DNA of 64,000 bases from a virus, in the IMG/VR virus record IMGVR_UViG_3300048808_000008, positions 1 through 64,000 of that record, one strand, 5' to 3'. Every line of letters begins with the position of its first letter. Position 1 is the stretch's first letter. Below are positions 44,666 through 51,810 of this stretch, piece after piece. The translations under genes and the position numbers were made by a program. Below the pieces are notes generated by a model. It was not told the origin of the DNA, made no database searches, and saw nothing but the letters and a program-made list of their open reading frames with translations.

Positions 44666-45349
44666 TTAGACAGCAAGCATCTTCTCCACAAGTTCCGCAA
44701 AGGCCAGTCGGGCGGACTCGGCGTTGCACAATCGAGCGTACTTGGCGGACTTGGCGGCGTACTTACAGGCGTTGCGTGCGTGCGCAGCAGCAGCGGTGTG
44801 ATCGAGGTTATTTCTGTCGTACCTTGATATGTACTCAGCTGCGTAGAATGCGGAGTACCGCGCGTACTCGCAGGCGCTCCATGTTTTGTACGGGGCAGTG
44901 CAACTGACGGCGTACTTGGCTGAAGACAAGTTAATAATCTCGGGCAAATCTCGCAGGTCTTTTGCCTCAGCCATCAGCTTTTCATTTTCGAGTTCGATGG
45001 CTGCAAATCTGCGCACGGCATAATCTGCGCACAGTAACATCCGTGGCGGCTCTTTACTGTGGTCTCTTGTGCCGATAACTCGCGGGATGAACGGCTTGAG
45101 CCAAGCGTCTCTGGCTTTATCGCTCGGAAGAGAATCGTTCATAGCAACGAATAGTGCTGTTATTACGCGACACACGCAATGAGGCGCATGAGACCAGGGC
45201 TCGCCTGCGATGTACGCGGCAGCCTCGAGAGCGCACATCTCAAGTTCGGTGTGAGTTGTCTGGTTGGGCGGAAGGTGGGATCCTATTTTCAGGGACACTG
45301 CCTCAAACTGCGCGAGGCGTTCCGGGTTGATTGTTGGTGTTTCGGTCAT
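44666..45349 (-). CDS. Hypothetical Ala/Tyr-rich helical protein
   Basis: 227 residues. The C-terminal half repeats short AxYA/AxxA helices (SAKYAVSC, CEYARYSAFYAAEYIS, NACKYAAKSAKYARLC), a pattern seen in some phage and immunity-like proteins of unknown role. AAGGAAA precedes the start, which overlaps the upstream stop by four bases. Confidence 0.7.
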   Translation of the reverse strand: MTETPTINPERLAQFEAVSLKIGSHLPPNQTTHTELEMCALEAAAYIAGEPWSHAPHCVCRVITALFVAMNDSLPSDKARDAWLKPFIPRVIGTRDHSKEPPRMLLCADYAVRRFAAIELENEKLMAEAKDLRDLPEIINLSSAKYAVSCTAPYKTWSACEYARYSAFYAAEYISRYDRNNLDHTAAAAHARNACKYAAKSAKYARLCNAESARLAFAELVEKMLAV

Positions 45350-45582
45350 TTGGTTTCCTTATACTCCCTGAGCGCGGCCCGGCCGAGATCGGTTAAGTCG
45401 TAGTCGTCCGATTGCGGATTAGTCGCCGCGCCGATATAGCCTCGAAAGCACATACTCTTGAAGACCAACTTGGTTTCGTCCCATGTAAGCGCAGCGAATG
45501 CCCGACAGGTTTTCTCGGAGAGGTTCGGGCGTTCCGCAACCGCTTGCAGCACGGCTCTTTCAATCGGCGTCAGTTCACTCAT
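45346..45582 (-). CDS. Small putative winged-helix protein
   Basis: 78 residues. Helices LTPIERAVLQAVAERPNLS and TWDETKLVFKSMCFRGYIG followed by DYDLTDLGRAALREY fit a winged helix (the helix-then-LTDLGR wing is typical). A DNA-binding role is likely but unproven. Strong GGGAGGAG before the ATG. Confidence 0.65.
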   Translation of the reverse strand: MSELTPIERAVLQAVAERPNLSEKTCRAFAALTWDETKLVFKSMCFRGYIGAATNPQSDDYDLTDLGRAALREYKETK

Positions 45583-45982
45583 TGGACTCCTCCCGCGATG
45601 TGCGCCAGGCTAACAGGTTAGCCACCAGACAGTCGTCGGCGTGCGGGAAGTCATGCAGTTCCTTTACCAGTATAGGCCGGTCAGCGATCCTGTGACAAGA
45701 GAGGCAGTGATAATTTCCTTCGCCACAGTATTGCACAGGTTTTTGGTACAGAGGAGTGTCGTTAATAACCCTTTCGAGCAAACTCTCCGCGTGCTCAAGA
45801 GCATCGATGGCCTGAAGTGCGATGTAGCGCAGGTCGGCGTTATTGTCCTCAAGCTCTTGTCTGAGGGCCGAACTGTTAATTGGCGGAGTCCTTTCGTCAG
45901 ACTCCATCGCGTAGTACGCAACGTCCGCCTCGGGGTCGATGCCGAGCTTTTCGCGGACTTTTTCGTTCGCGTCGGTGCTCAT
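45575..45982 (-). CDS. Hypothetical Cys-containing protein
   Basis: 135 residues; acidic helical first two-thirds, then CGEGNYHCLSCHRIADRP and HADDC, a probable zinc site near 85-117. AAGGGAG precedes the ATG. Overlaps both neighbours slightly, so the operon is tightly coupled. Confidence 0.7.
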   Translation of the reverse strand: MSTDANEKVREKLGIDPEADVAYYAMESDERTPPINSSALRQELEDNNADLRYIALQAIDALEHAESLLERVINDTPLYQKPVQYCGEGNYHCLSCHRIADRPILVKELHDFPHADDCLVANLLAWRTSREESNE

Positions 45983-46269
45983 TCGGGGCTCCCTTCTACG
46001 GGCTGGGCGGCTTCGATAGTGTCCCAGTAGAGCACGCCGACAACCTTACCGGAGCACAGACCGTGAAACGTTACGCGTACAACGAATTCTGCTCCAAGTG
46101 GCAGACCGCGCTTAATCGCCTCGGCCGACATCATCTCGGCAAGCTCGTGGCCCGTGAAGGCGCAGGATCGCTCTTTGGAGAAGTGTCGTTTGCCAAGGAA
46201 TCGCTGGGCCAAACTAGCAATATATCCCAGGACGGTCGATTCGGGTGGCGCATCAGGTTTAGCTAACAT
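45979..46269 (-). CDS. Small hypothetical protein
   Basis: 96 residues with a helix (TGHELAEMMSAEAIKRG) and a hydrophobic strand (GAEFVVRVTFHGL). AGGAGA precedes the ATG. Not recognised. Confidence 0.65.
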   Translation of the reverse strand: MLAKPDAPPESTVLGYIASLAQRFLGKRHFSKERSCAFTGHELAEMMSAEAIKRGLPLGAEFVVRVTFHGLCSGKVVGVLYWDTIEAAQPVEGSPE

Positions 46270-46315
46270 TCATCTCTCCTGTTCGGGGCGCGTGGGCTCT
46301 AAGGTCATTGTCGGC

Positions 46316-46696
46316 TCATCCTGCTTCTTCCTGAATCCTGCGCGGGCTGGGTTGTGGCGGATTGGCGGGGTCATCGGGATTGTTATCCTTCCGGTAACAC
46401 CAATTCCTATAGCAATTGATATGAGCCATACTATCCGCAAGGCTGATCGAGCTTTCGGGCGTGCATTCGAGGCCGCAGTACTTGCACGGATATTCGATCC
46501 GGCGCTCTAGGATACCGAGCGGTCCCTTGATTGAGCCGTCGGGCATGATCTCTGTAACGTCCGAAGGCTGCATGAGCCGAGCGATCTCTTTGCCACCGTG
46601 CGTGATAAGATACTCTGCCTTGTGATGCTTCATCTCGTGAAACATCGCGCCCAGATTGTATCTCAGGTAACTAACAGTGACCGTTTTCATGCGCAA
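46316..46696 (-). CDS. Phd/YefM-like antitoxin domain fused to a Cys-rich tail
   Basis: 126 residues. The first 45 (MKTVTVSYLRYNLGAMFHEMKHHKAEYLITHGGKEIARLM) follow the Phd/YefM DNA-binding antitoxin pattern: strand, helix, helix, strand with GKEIARL. Residues 65-100 add CKYCGLEC and CYRNWC, a possible zinc site, followed by a Pro-rich end. No toxin gene lies beside it. As first gene after the promoter at 46720, it may act as a regulator of this operon, which is inference. ATG at 46690 is an alternative start. Confidence 0.6.
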   Translation of the reverse strand: MRMKTVTVSYLRYNLGAMFHEMKHHKAEYLITHGGKEIARLMQPSDVTEIMPDGSIKGPLGILERRIEYPCKYCGLECTPESSISLADSMAHINCYRNWCYRKDNNPDDPANPPQPSPRRIQEEAG

Positions 46697-46719
46697 CCTC
46701 GCAATCGTGTGATGCGACT

Positions 46720-46748
46720 ATTATACGACCATGGCACGGATATGTCAA
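46720..46748 (-). promoter_or_regulatory. Consensus sigma-70 promoter
   Basis: Minus strand TTGACA (46748-46743), 17-base spacer, TATAAT (46725-46720). Directs the operon 46696 to 43939. Identical hexamers and spacing to the promoter at 6408-6436. Confidence 0.92.
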
Positions 46749-46797
46749 CCCTTCCCGCCAACAATTTCCGGTACAATCCCTGAGAGGAGATTCCCGT

Positions 46798-47412
46798 ATG
46801 CCGCCTATGTTACCGTCTAAGCAGACCGCTTTGCAATTTGCCGCCGCTCGCCTGAAATGGATTATCCAGGACGCCAAGATCGAGTCGCTCGTGTTCGCAC
46901 TGGCCGCCCTTACCCTCTTTGTCACCGGGCCGATGTTCTGGCCGCAGGACGGAAACCGGATCGATAGCCCGTTCGATAACTGGCCGTGGCTTGCCGAGAT
47001 CGCGGCCTACATGCCGTTCAGCCCGAAGGGGCATCAGCTCGCGGCCGGGGTATTGCTGCTCATAGCGATCTGCTTGTTCGCTGTGGCGTTCTACCATCCG
47101 GTCGAAGGAAGGTACTCGACTCCCGTTGCGGCAAAGAGCGGCGAAACACTCGCCCGCCGCCTCGGATGGATCGGGCTTATTGCGGGCGCCTTTGCGATGG
47201 CGATATGGTTTTACATCGGGGTTCGCGCCGTCTCGCTTCACTTTCGGGGGGCCCCGACTTTGCCGTTCGGGCTCGGTATGTTGCATATGTGGGTGTCGTT
47301 CCGGTTCGCCGCGTACACGCGCTGCGAGCAGGAGGTAGCCAAGGAGACGGTCGAGCGATTGACGCCGAACATAACGGAATCTCAAAGGGGAGATAGTATT
47401 CCCGCTCACTAG
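46798..47412 (+). CDS. Putative holin-like membrane protein
   Basis: 204 residues with four likely transmembrane segments: LVFALAALTLFVTGPMFW (about 32-49), AAGVLLLIAICLFAVAFY (about 82-99), GWIGLIAGAFAMAIWFYIGV (about 123-142) and a shorter FGLGMLHMWVSFRFA (about 157-171). GAGGAG precedes the ATG. Position just before the single-TM protein and the endolysin suggests a holin, though it is longer than most. Confidence 0.6.
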   Translation: MPPMLPSKQTALQFAAARLKWIIQDAKIESLVFALAALTLFVTGPMFWPQDGNRIDSPFDNWPWLAEIAAYMPFSPKGHQLAAGVLLLIAICLFAVAFYHPVEGRYSTPVAAKSGETLARRLGWIGLIAGAFAMAIWFYIGVRAVSLHFRGAPTLPFGLGMLHMWVSFRFAAYTRCEQEVAKETVERLTPNITESQRGDSIPAH

Positions 47413-47442
47413 GTGACTGTTACGGATTGGAGGTAACGGAAT

Positions 47443-47715
47443 ATGTCGGCAGGATTTTGGGACGGCGTGATTGCGCTTACGACCGGCATTGGGGCGGTCT
47501 TAGCTACGATATGGTCGGTCAAGGCGGCCGGCCGGCGCGAGGCAAAGCGGGAACGGTATACAGATTCACTCACCGACTGCCAGAAGGAGCTCCAGGAATG
47601 TACGGACCGCTGGGCATCGGTCAACCGAACGTGCCTGTCTGGTTTCGAGGATTTTAAGACACTCCAGCAACATGTGCGCTTCCTGCAGGACGTGGCGCGG
47701 AACAACGGGAATTGA
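47443..47715 (+). CDS. Single-TM coiled-coil protein, lysis cassette
   Basis: 90 residues: N-terminal membrane helix GVIALTTGIGAVLATIWSV then a basic, helical tail with QKELQECTDRWASVNRTC. This layout suits an inner-membrane spanin or small holin. GGAGG precedes the ATG. Confidence 0.6.
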   Translation: MSAGFWDGVIALTTGIGAVLATIWSVKAAGRREAKRERYTDSLTDCQKELQECTDRWASVNRTCLSGFEDFKTLQQHVRFLQDVARNNGN

Positions 47716-47798
47716 CCAACGGCGGCTGGCCGAGCAAGTTTGGGGTACACTTACCGCAGATAACGATCGCGGACTTTATAGAAGGAGTGAGGTATATT

Positions 47799-48422
47799 AT
47801 GGGTAGGGGATTCGACTGTTATAGGCCCGATCTGGTTGCCGACCGCCTTGACGAGATCGTGGCAGCGGGTTACGAGTGGGTTGCTTTTTATGGATTCCAT
47901 TCCTCGCAATTCAAGGTTCCGCTGACATTGGATCTCGCCAAGCGCATCTCCGCTAAGCTCGAAATCGTTATGGTCTACGAGAACGGCTTCCCAACCTCCG
48001 ACGACTATTTCACGAGCGAGCAGGGGGAGACCGACGCGCATGAGATCATAGCCAGCGCAAAACTCCTCACGATGCCGACCGATCTCACCGTGCCGTACTA
48101 TTATGCCGTTGACTATGACATGAGCCCCAATTCATTCGGGCGCCTGGACGACTACGCTGGGCCGATCCACGACGCGTTGAAAGACGCGGGATTGCTCACC
48201 GGGCCGTACGGCAGCGGAATCGTCTGCCAGCACATCCTAGACGCCGGGACGGGGCATTTCGCGTGGCTCTCACAATCGACCGCCTTCCCCGGCTACGAGG
48301 CGTTCAAGCCGAAAGCCAACATCGTGCAGGGTCCTAGCTTCTCCTTGTTCGGGATCGACTGCGATTCTGACGAGACAACCGGGAAAGGCGGCGGCTGGCG
48401 CATCACGCGCGGCGTGGTATAA
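47799..48422 (+). CDS. DUF1906-type glycoside-hydrolase-like endolysin
   Basis: 207 residues from ATG 47799, chosen for the GAAGGAG...GAGG before it; a TTG at 47712, overlapping the upstream stop, would add 29 residues. GFDCYRPD...ILVA-type opening, EWVAFYGFHSS, YYYAVDYDMSP and SGIVCQHILDAG follow the Rv2525c/DUF1906 TIM-barrel, found in phage endolysins that cut peptidoglycan. Catalytic acids are probably among the D of DYDMSP and the first GFDC. Genes upstream look like holin and spanin candidates. Confidence 0.78.
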   Translation: MGRGFDCYRPDLVADRLDEIVAAGYEWVAFYGFHSSQFKVPLTLDLAKRISAKLEIVMVYENGFPTSDDYFTSEQGETDAHEIIASAKLLTMPTDLTVPYYYAVDYDMSPNSFGRLDDYAGPIHDALKDAGLLTGPYGSGIVCQHILDAGTGHFAWLSQSTAFPGYEAFKPKANIVQGPSFSLFGIDCDSDETTGKGGGWRITRGVV

Positions 48423-48423
48423 T
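48415..48423 (+). promoter_or_regulatory. Extended -10 promoter motif
   Basis: TGGTATAAT, an extended -10 (TGn-TATAAT), within CGTGGTATAATC; the same 12 bases recur at 51713-51724. No -35 is seen. It overlaps the endolysin stop and would feed the genes from 48431 onward. Confidence 0.4.
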
Positions 48424-48751
48424 CGGAGGCATGGAACTAAAAGCGGCCCGGATTTCTGCGAGCCGCACAGCGCTTAGGGGGCGCTGATACCGCGAACCAG
48501 AAGATTGGCTACAGATATCTTTGGATCGCTCGTATCCGCGCTTGGCAGTACGCTCGCAACGGAGTTTTCGCCAAGAATCGGATGCGCATTCAGCGAAACG
48601 GCAATCGGTGGATCATTATGGTAGGCGACTGGCGTTAACACACGTGGCAGTCTCATCGCTGCCCGTCCCGCGATTGGTCCTAGCCGGGCCAACCAATCGC
48701 GGCGATTTCAAACCATTCCCGTCGATGAGCGGGAGAATGGAACACTCTCAG
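48424..48751. other. Intergenic stretch with a long inverted repeat
   Basis: No confident gene. An 18-codon frame at 48431 (MELKAARISASR...) has GGAGG just before its ATG and may be a leader peptide. CCGCGATTGGT (48668-48678) pairs perfectly with ACCAATCGCGG (48692-48702). A minus-strand frame at 48474-48692 ends with SDPKISVANLLVRG, phrasing found in tail fibres, and could be a decayed fragment. Confidence 0.4.
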
Positions 48752-49063
48752 ATGGCAAAAATCCAGATCACGGGTCTTGAAGAAACGCTCGTAGATTGGG
48801 GCATCGACCAGGCGCTCGGAACGAAGATCGGCGGCGAGATCACGGCCGTTCTCAACCCCATCGCTTCAGGGATCGCTTCGGGCCTAACGACTGAACAGGC
48901 GCTCTTGCAGGTCGCTATCAATCTGGCCGGCGACGTTAAAACGACCAACCCGACCGTCGTGGCGGTCGAAGCGGCGTTTGTAGCGGTTGCGGAGGCAGTC
49001 GAGGGCGGCGCTTCGATCACGGCGGCCTTCACCTCAGTGCTCGGCACGCTCACGGGAGACTAA
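48752..49063 (+). CDS. Small hypothetical protein
   Basis: 103 residues starting MAKIQITGLEETLVDWG; ATG at 48737 or 48725 are alternatives and no ribosome site is ideally placed. Helical, Ala/Thr/Val-rich, acidic (VEAAFVAVAEAVEGGASIT). Family not recognised. Followed within four bases by a similar-sized Ala-rich protein. Confidence 0.6.
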   Translation: MAKIQITGLEETLVDWGIDQALGTKIGGEITAVLNPIASGIASGLTTEQALLQVAINLAGDVKTTNPTVVAVEAAFVAVAEAVEGGASITAAFTSVLGTLTGD

Positions 49064-49066
49064 TCT

Positions 49067-49375
49067 ATGCCCACGGAACTGCAAACAGTCGAGGCCAAAA
49101 TCAAGGCCGATCTCTTCAACGAAAAGTACCTGACGAACATCGCCGACTGGGCGAAGGCACAGGTGCATGACTATCTCGAAGCGCATCAGGGCGCGGCCGA
49201 GGCTGAAGTGACAACGGCCGTAACGGTTGCTCTGCCGAAACTGATTGGCCTACTGTCGGCGCTTCTACCGCCGTTCCTGCGGCCGTTCGTGACCGAGCTT
49301 GAGACATTCGCGGAGTCCAAGCTGGCGGGACTTATCTCGCTCGCGTATGCCGAAGCGGAGAAGGTCACGGCGTAA
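49067..49375 (+). CDS. Small helical protein with one hydrophobic segment
   Basis: 102 residues; charged helix KADLFNEKYLTNIADWAKAQVHDYL, then TTAVTVALPKLIGLLSALLPPFLRPFV, which may insert in or lie on a membrane. Function not recognised. Ends six bases before the candidate structured RNA. Confidence 0.65.
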   Translation: MPTELQTVEAKIKADLFNEKYLTNIADWAKAQVHDYLEAHQGAAEAEVTTAVTVALPKLIGLLSALLPPFLRPFVTELETFAESKLAGLISLAYAEAEKVTA

Positions 49376-49380
49376 CCACT

Positions 49381-49474
49381 ATCCGGCTCGCCTCTTGTAA
49401 AGCCTCGTTCTCTCAAGGAACGGGTCCGCCGAATAAGCCCCTCCGGGCAAATAAGGCGGATAGGCGAGCCGGGT
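49381..49474 (+). ncRNA. Candidate three-way-junction structured RNA
   Basis: About 94 bases in which four helices nest without conflict. P1 pairs CCGGCTCGCCT (49383-49393) with AGGCGAGCCGG (49462-49472), perfect over 11 and extendable by two. P2 is CCTCGTTC with GAACGGG (49404-49424). P3 pairs TCCGCC with GGCGGA (49425-49430, 49455-49460). P4 is GCCC/GGGC (49437-49448). There is no T run after P1, so it is not an ordinary terminator. It lies between two small genes; function unknown. Confidence 0.5.
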
Positions 49475-49498
49475 TTAACAAAGAGGTTCGAGAAAGCC

Positions 49499-49789
49499 AT
49501 GGTATTCTTTCATAGAAACAACGAGTCAGAGCCAACAACGGAACGGGACATCACCCCGATCGACGTATCCCAGCACATGGGTGCACAGGAGTTGATCGAT
49601 CTAACCAGTGCGCTTCAGCCGGTGATGGACGCAACGAACGCGTTGATCGGTCTAATTAATGCGCTTAAGCCGATTATAGACGCAACGAATGCGTTTTATG
49701 TCATGAATGCTCCTCAAGCAGGCGAGTATCGAACCGTAACAGACACTCCATTTGAGCTATCTGAAGGAGTAATAAACAAAAGTGGATAA
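49499..49789 (+). CDS. Small helical repeat protein
   Basis: 96 residues. Two similar units, LIDLTSALQPVMDATNAL and LIGLINALKPIIDATNAF, follow one another, suggesting a duplicated helix or helical hairpin. Function not recognised. Confidence 0.6.
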   Translation: MVFFHRNNESEPTTERDITPIDVSQHMGAQELIDLTSALQPVMDATNALIGLINALKPIIDATNAFYVMNAPQAGEYRTVTDTPFELSEGVINKSG

Positions 49790-49904
49790 TACTGATACAA
49801 ACGAAGATGTAGAGATCGAACAAGAAGAGCACGTGGATGAAGTCCACGATACTCTTGTTGAAGAGGGTGTCGAGTCGCAAGATTCTAAACCTGGAGAAGT
49901 ATAA
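49782..49904 (+). CDS. Short acidic protein
   Basis: 40 codons from GTG 49782, overlapping the previous stop region: MDNTDTNEDVEIEQEEHVD and on to SKPGEV. AAGGAG lies 12 bases upstream. Very acidic (about a third Asp/Glu), no fold seen. An opposite-strand hydrophobic frame here is its mirror and is not counted. Confidence 0.45.
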   Translation: MDNTDTNEDVEIEQEEHVDEVHDTLVEEGVESQDSKPGEV

Positions 49905-49913
49905 CAATACTCC

Positions 49914-49942
49914 GGTATCATAGCGGCGCTGCTAATGATACC
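49914..49942 (+). repeat. Inverted repeat between small genes
   Basis: GGTATCAT (49914-49921) and ATGATACC (49935-49942) pair perfectly, with further pairing possible between AGC and GCT inside. No T run follows, so an operator or mRNA stem is as likely as a terminator. Confidence 0.5.
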
Positions 49943-49967
49943 AAACGGGCGGAATGTATAATAACGC

Positions 49968-50372
49968 ATGGATACCATCGCTCCCGAGCCGCTTTATCTG
50001 AAAACCGACTGCCACCCTGAAGCCAAGGGGCGCAAGCCCAAAGCTGGCGAACACGGATGGACGCTCAACATGATGCTGGAAGATGGCCGAATGCTATACC
50101 TCCAAATTGGCAAGGTCGGCCGCGATAACTTCCGCATGATGCTTGCCCAAGAGGAATTGGAGGACATTTGCGAGCATCATAGAATCGGCTTTCCGTTGAC
50201 GGGCGACATGGAGAAGGACTTGGCGACGGCGAAGGAATTCGTAAAGCATGACCGGCTGATTGCCGAAGAGATGTGCCCGAACGGACACGGACCGCTGGTA
50301 GCGAGCGGGCAGAATAACTTCGATTGTCCGATTTGCCTGTTCCATTTCCAGATAGTCGAAGTGAGTGCCTAA
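49968..50372 (+). CDS. Hypothetical protein with C-terminal zinc motif
   Basis: 134 residues; beta-rich first half (GWTLNMMLEDGRMLYLQIG), helical middle, then CPNGHG and FDCPICLFHF near 101-125, a likely zinc site. A TATAAT lies just upstream of the ATG without a convincing -35. Confidence 0.7.
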   Translation: MDTIAPEPLYLKTDCHPEAKGRKPKAGEHGWTLNMMLEDGRMLYLQIGKVGRDNFRMMLAQEELEDICEHHRIGFPLTGDMEKDLATAKEFVKHDRLIAEEMCPNGHGPLVASGQNNFDCPICLFHFQIVEVSA

Positions 50373-50412
50373 TGCCTGACCGGTCAACTGACCCACGCGA
50401 AGGGTGGATTGC

Positions 50413-50670
50413 ATGATCGTGCTTGACAAACTTGGGTGGCCAGTAGAACTGTACAGGGATAGGCCCATTATCAACCTGATACGGCTATTTGTCCACGGCC
50501 GCAAGATCGTTCGTACATGGGTGCAACCTACCCATGTAGACGGCTGTCCCGTCGTAAATGAAACCGAATTTGAACGGTTGCGCGAACAGGCAGTTAGGGA
50601 GTGTTTCATGACCGGGGAGGTCGTCAGCGGAAATTACGTCGTGGCACAAGTGCTAACTCCGATACGGTGA
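50413..50670 (+). CDS. Small hypothetical protein
   Basis: 85 residues from ATG 50413 (GAAGGG upstream); a GTG at 50404 is an alternative. Mixed alpha/beta (WPVELYRDRPIINLIRLFVHG), family not recognised. Confidence 0.65.
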   Translation: MIVLDKLGWPVELYRDRPIINLIRLFVHGRKIVRTWVQPTHVDGCPVVNETEFERLREQAVRECFMTGEVVSGNYVVAQVLTPIR

Positions 50671-50735
50671 TTAACGCTCAACCAGAACTCGGCGCGTCCG
50701 CCTAAGTACACGGGGGATACGGCCAAGGTCACGGA

Positions 50736-50757
50736 AAGCCCCGGCTAAAGCAGGCTT
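50736..50757 (+). repeat. Short sequence resembling the TnpB element end
   Basis: AAGCCCCGGCTAAAGCAGGC, next to CTTG, is like the plus-strand right end of the TnpB element (CCCCCGCTAAAGCAGGGGGC). No transposase or tnpB is beside it. It may be a relic or a chance hairpin. Confidence 0.3.
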
Positions 50758-50805
50758 GACTTGCGGCACGTCAGAGTACATGCCGCGCCTTGTGGAGGAC
50801 GAACA

Positions 50806-51642
50806 TTGAAAACAGTGACCCGAAACTTCGCCGTCGTCTTGATCGCGCTTGCGGCTATGTTGGCAATGAGAGGTTGCGAGGAGCCGGTTGTGGCCCAATC
50901 GTTGGCGCCTCAGCCGCTCGGCGCGCCGTCAACTTCCGGCCCCTGGACACTGACGTTCTCAGATAACTTCGCGACTGACACGGCTCTCGATGCAACCAAG
51001 TGGTCGACGACCTGGCTTGGCGGCTTTCAGACACACGGCGGGGCGAACGAGGTAGGTTATTACACCCCGGATAATGTAAGTATCACGGCCGGCGGCCTTG
51101 CGATTACGACGCGATCGGCGGCTGACAGTCCGAGCTCTTTTGCCGGCATTCCGTACACAACAGGCATGATCTCAAGTGCAGGGCATTTCTCCCAGCTTTA
51201 TGGCTGGTTTCAGATCACGTTGAAATTCCCTGTGGAGGGTAGGGTCGGCGGGATCTGGGATGGCTTCTGGCTGCGAGGAGTGAGAACTCGGCCGCCGGAG
51301 ACTGATGTAATCGAGAGCCTCAGTAGATACCCATTTGATAACTACGAGACGTTGTGGTGGGTCGGGGCGCACGGCCAGCCGGTCATGACGCAGCGCATGA
51401 TAGGCCCGTCCAATTTGGAGGACGGCAAATTCCATACCTACGCAGTTTGGTGGAGTGCGGCGTTTGTAAAGTGGTACGTTGACGGAAAGTGTGTCCGTGC
51501 GCTTACGGCCAACGTGCCGAATGTGGCACAGTTTCTCTATTTCAACCAGGCCGCCGACGCACGGTCGTTCGACCCGATCGGCACTGGTACACCATTGCCC
51601 GCAACGGCTGTGATAGAGAGTATCGACGTTTGGCAGGAGTGA
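50806..51642 (+). CDS. Exported GH16-family glycoside hydrolase
   Basis: 278 residues with a TTG start seven bases after GGAGG. A basic N-region and hydrophobic core (FAVVLIALAAMLAM) make an export signal. The concanavalin-like fold includes FSDNFATDTALDATKW, GGLAITTR, and the catalytic ETDVIE at about 165-170, matching ExDxxE of GH16 beta-glucanases, carrageenases and agarases. It may degrade host capsule or matrix polysaccharide after export or lysis. The substrate cannot be read from sequence. The tRNA gene begins two bases after the stop. Confidence 0.85.
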   Translation: MKTVTRNFAVVLIALAAMLAMRGCEEPVVAQSLAPQPLGAPSTSGPWTLTFSDNFATDTALDATKWSTTWLGGFQTHGGANEVGYYTPDNVSITAGGLAITTRSAADSPSSFAGIPYTTGMISSAGHFSQLYGWFQITLKFPVEGRVGGIWDGFWLRGVRTRPPETDVIESLSRYPFDNYETLWWVGAHGQPVMTQRMIGPSNLEDGKFHTYAVWWSAAFVKWYVDGKCVRALTANVPNVAQFLYFNQAADARSFDPIGTGTPLPATAVIESIDVWQE

Positions 51643-51643
51643 T

Positions 51644-51714
51644 GAGGGCGTGGCGTAACGGTAGCGCAGCGGACTCCAAACCCGCCGGTTCCGGTCCGAA
51701 TCCGGGCGCTCTCG
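51644..51714 (+). tRNA. tRNA-Trp (CCA anticodon)
   Basis: Folds as a cloverleaf: acceptor GAGGGCG/CGCTCTC with one G-T pair, D-arm GCG/CGC around AACGGTAG, anticodon stem GCGG/CCGC with loop CTCCAAA (anticodon CCA), T-arm around TCCGAAT, discriminator G. The anticodon stem's last pair is A-C and the T-arm has a T-G pair, so it is somewhat weak. CCA is not encoded (TGG follows). Confidence 0.82.
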
Positions 51715-51723
51715 TGGTATAAT
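51715..51723 (+). promoter_or_regulatory. Extended -10 promoter motif, second copy
   Basis: CGTGGTATAATC as at 48415. It overlaps the end of the tRNA gene by position and has no -35. Would feed the gene at 51854, but a terminator at 51761-51787 lies between. Confidence 0.35.
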
Positions 51724-51760
51724 CTCAGCGTCTACTCCTATCGCGTACATCGTTCATTTT

Positions 51761-51787
51761 AGCCGCCGAGTATTCGGCGGCTCTTTT
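51761..51787 (+). terminator. Rho-independent terminator
   Basis: AGCCGCCGA (51761-51769), GTAT loop, TCGGCGGCT (51774-51782), then CTTTT. Perfect nine-base stem that ends the GH16/tRNA transcript. Confidence 0.9.
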
Positions 51788-51810
51788 CTTGCCGATCCCA
51801 ACTCATCGAC

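Noticed and set aside
49701-49907. Hydrophobic minus-strand frame that looks like a membrane protein
   Set aside because: It is the complement of a short acidic plus-strand gene; Asp/Glu codons read as hydrophobic residues on the other strand.
49957-49962. TATAAT just before the gene at 49968 as a promoter
   Set aside because: No -35, no TG extension at the right place, and it would leave almost no leader before the ATG.
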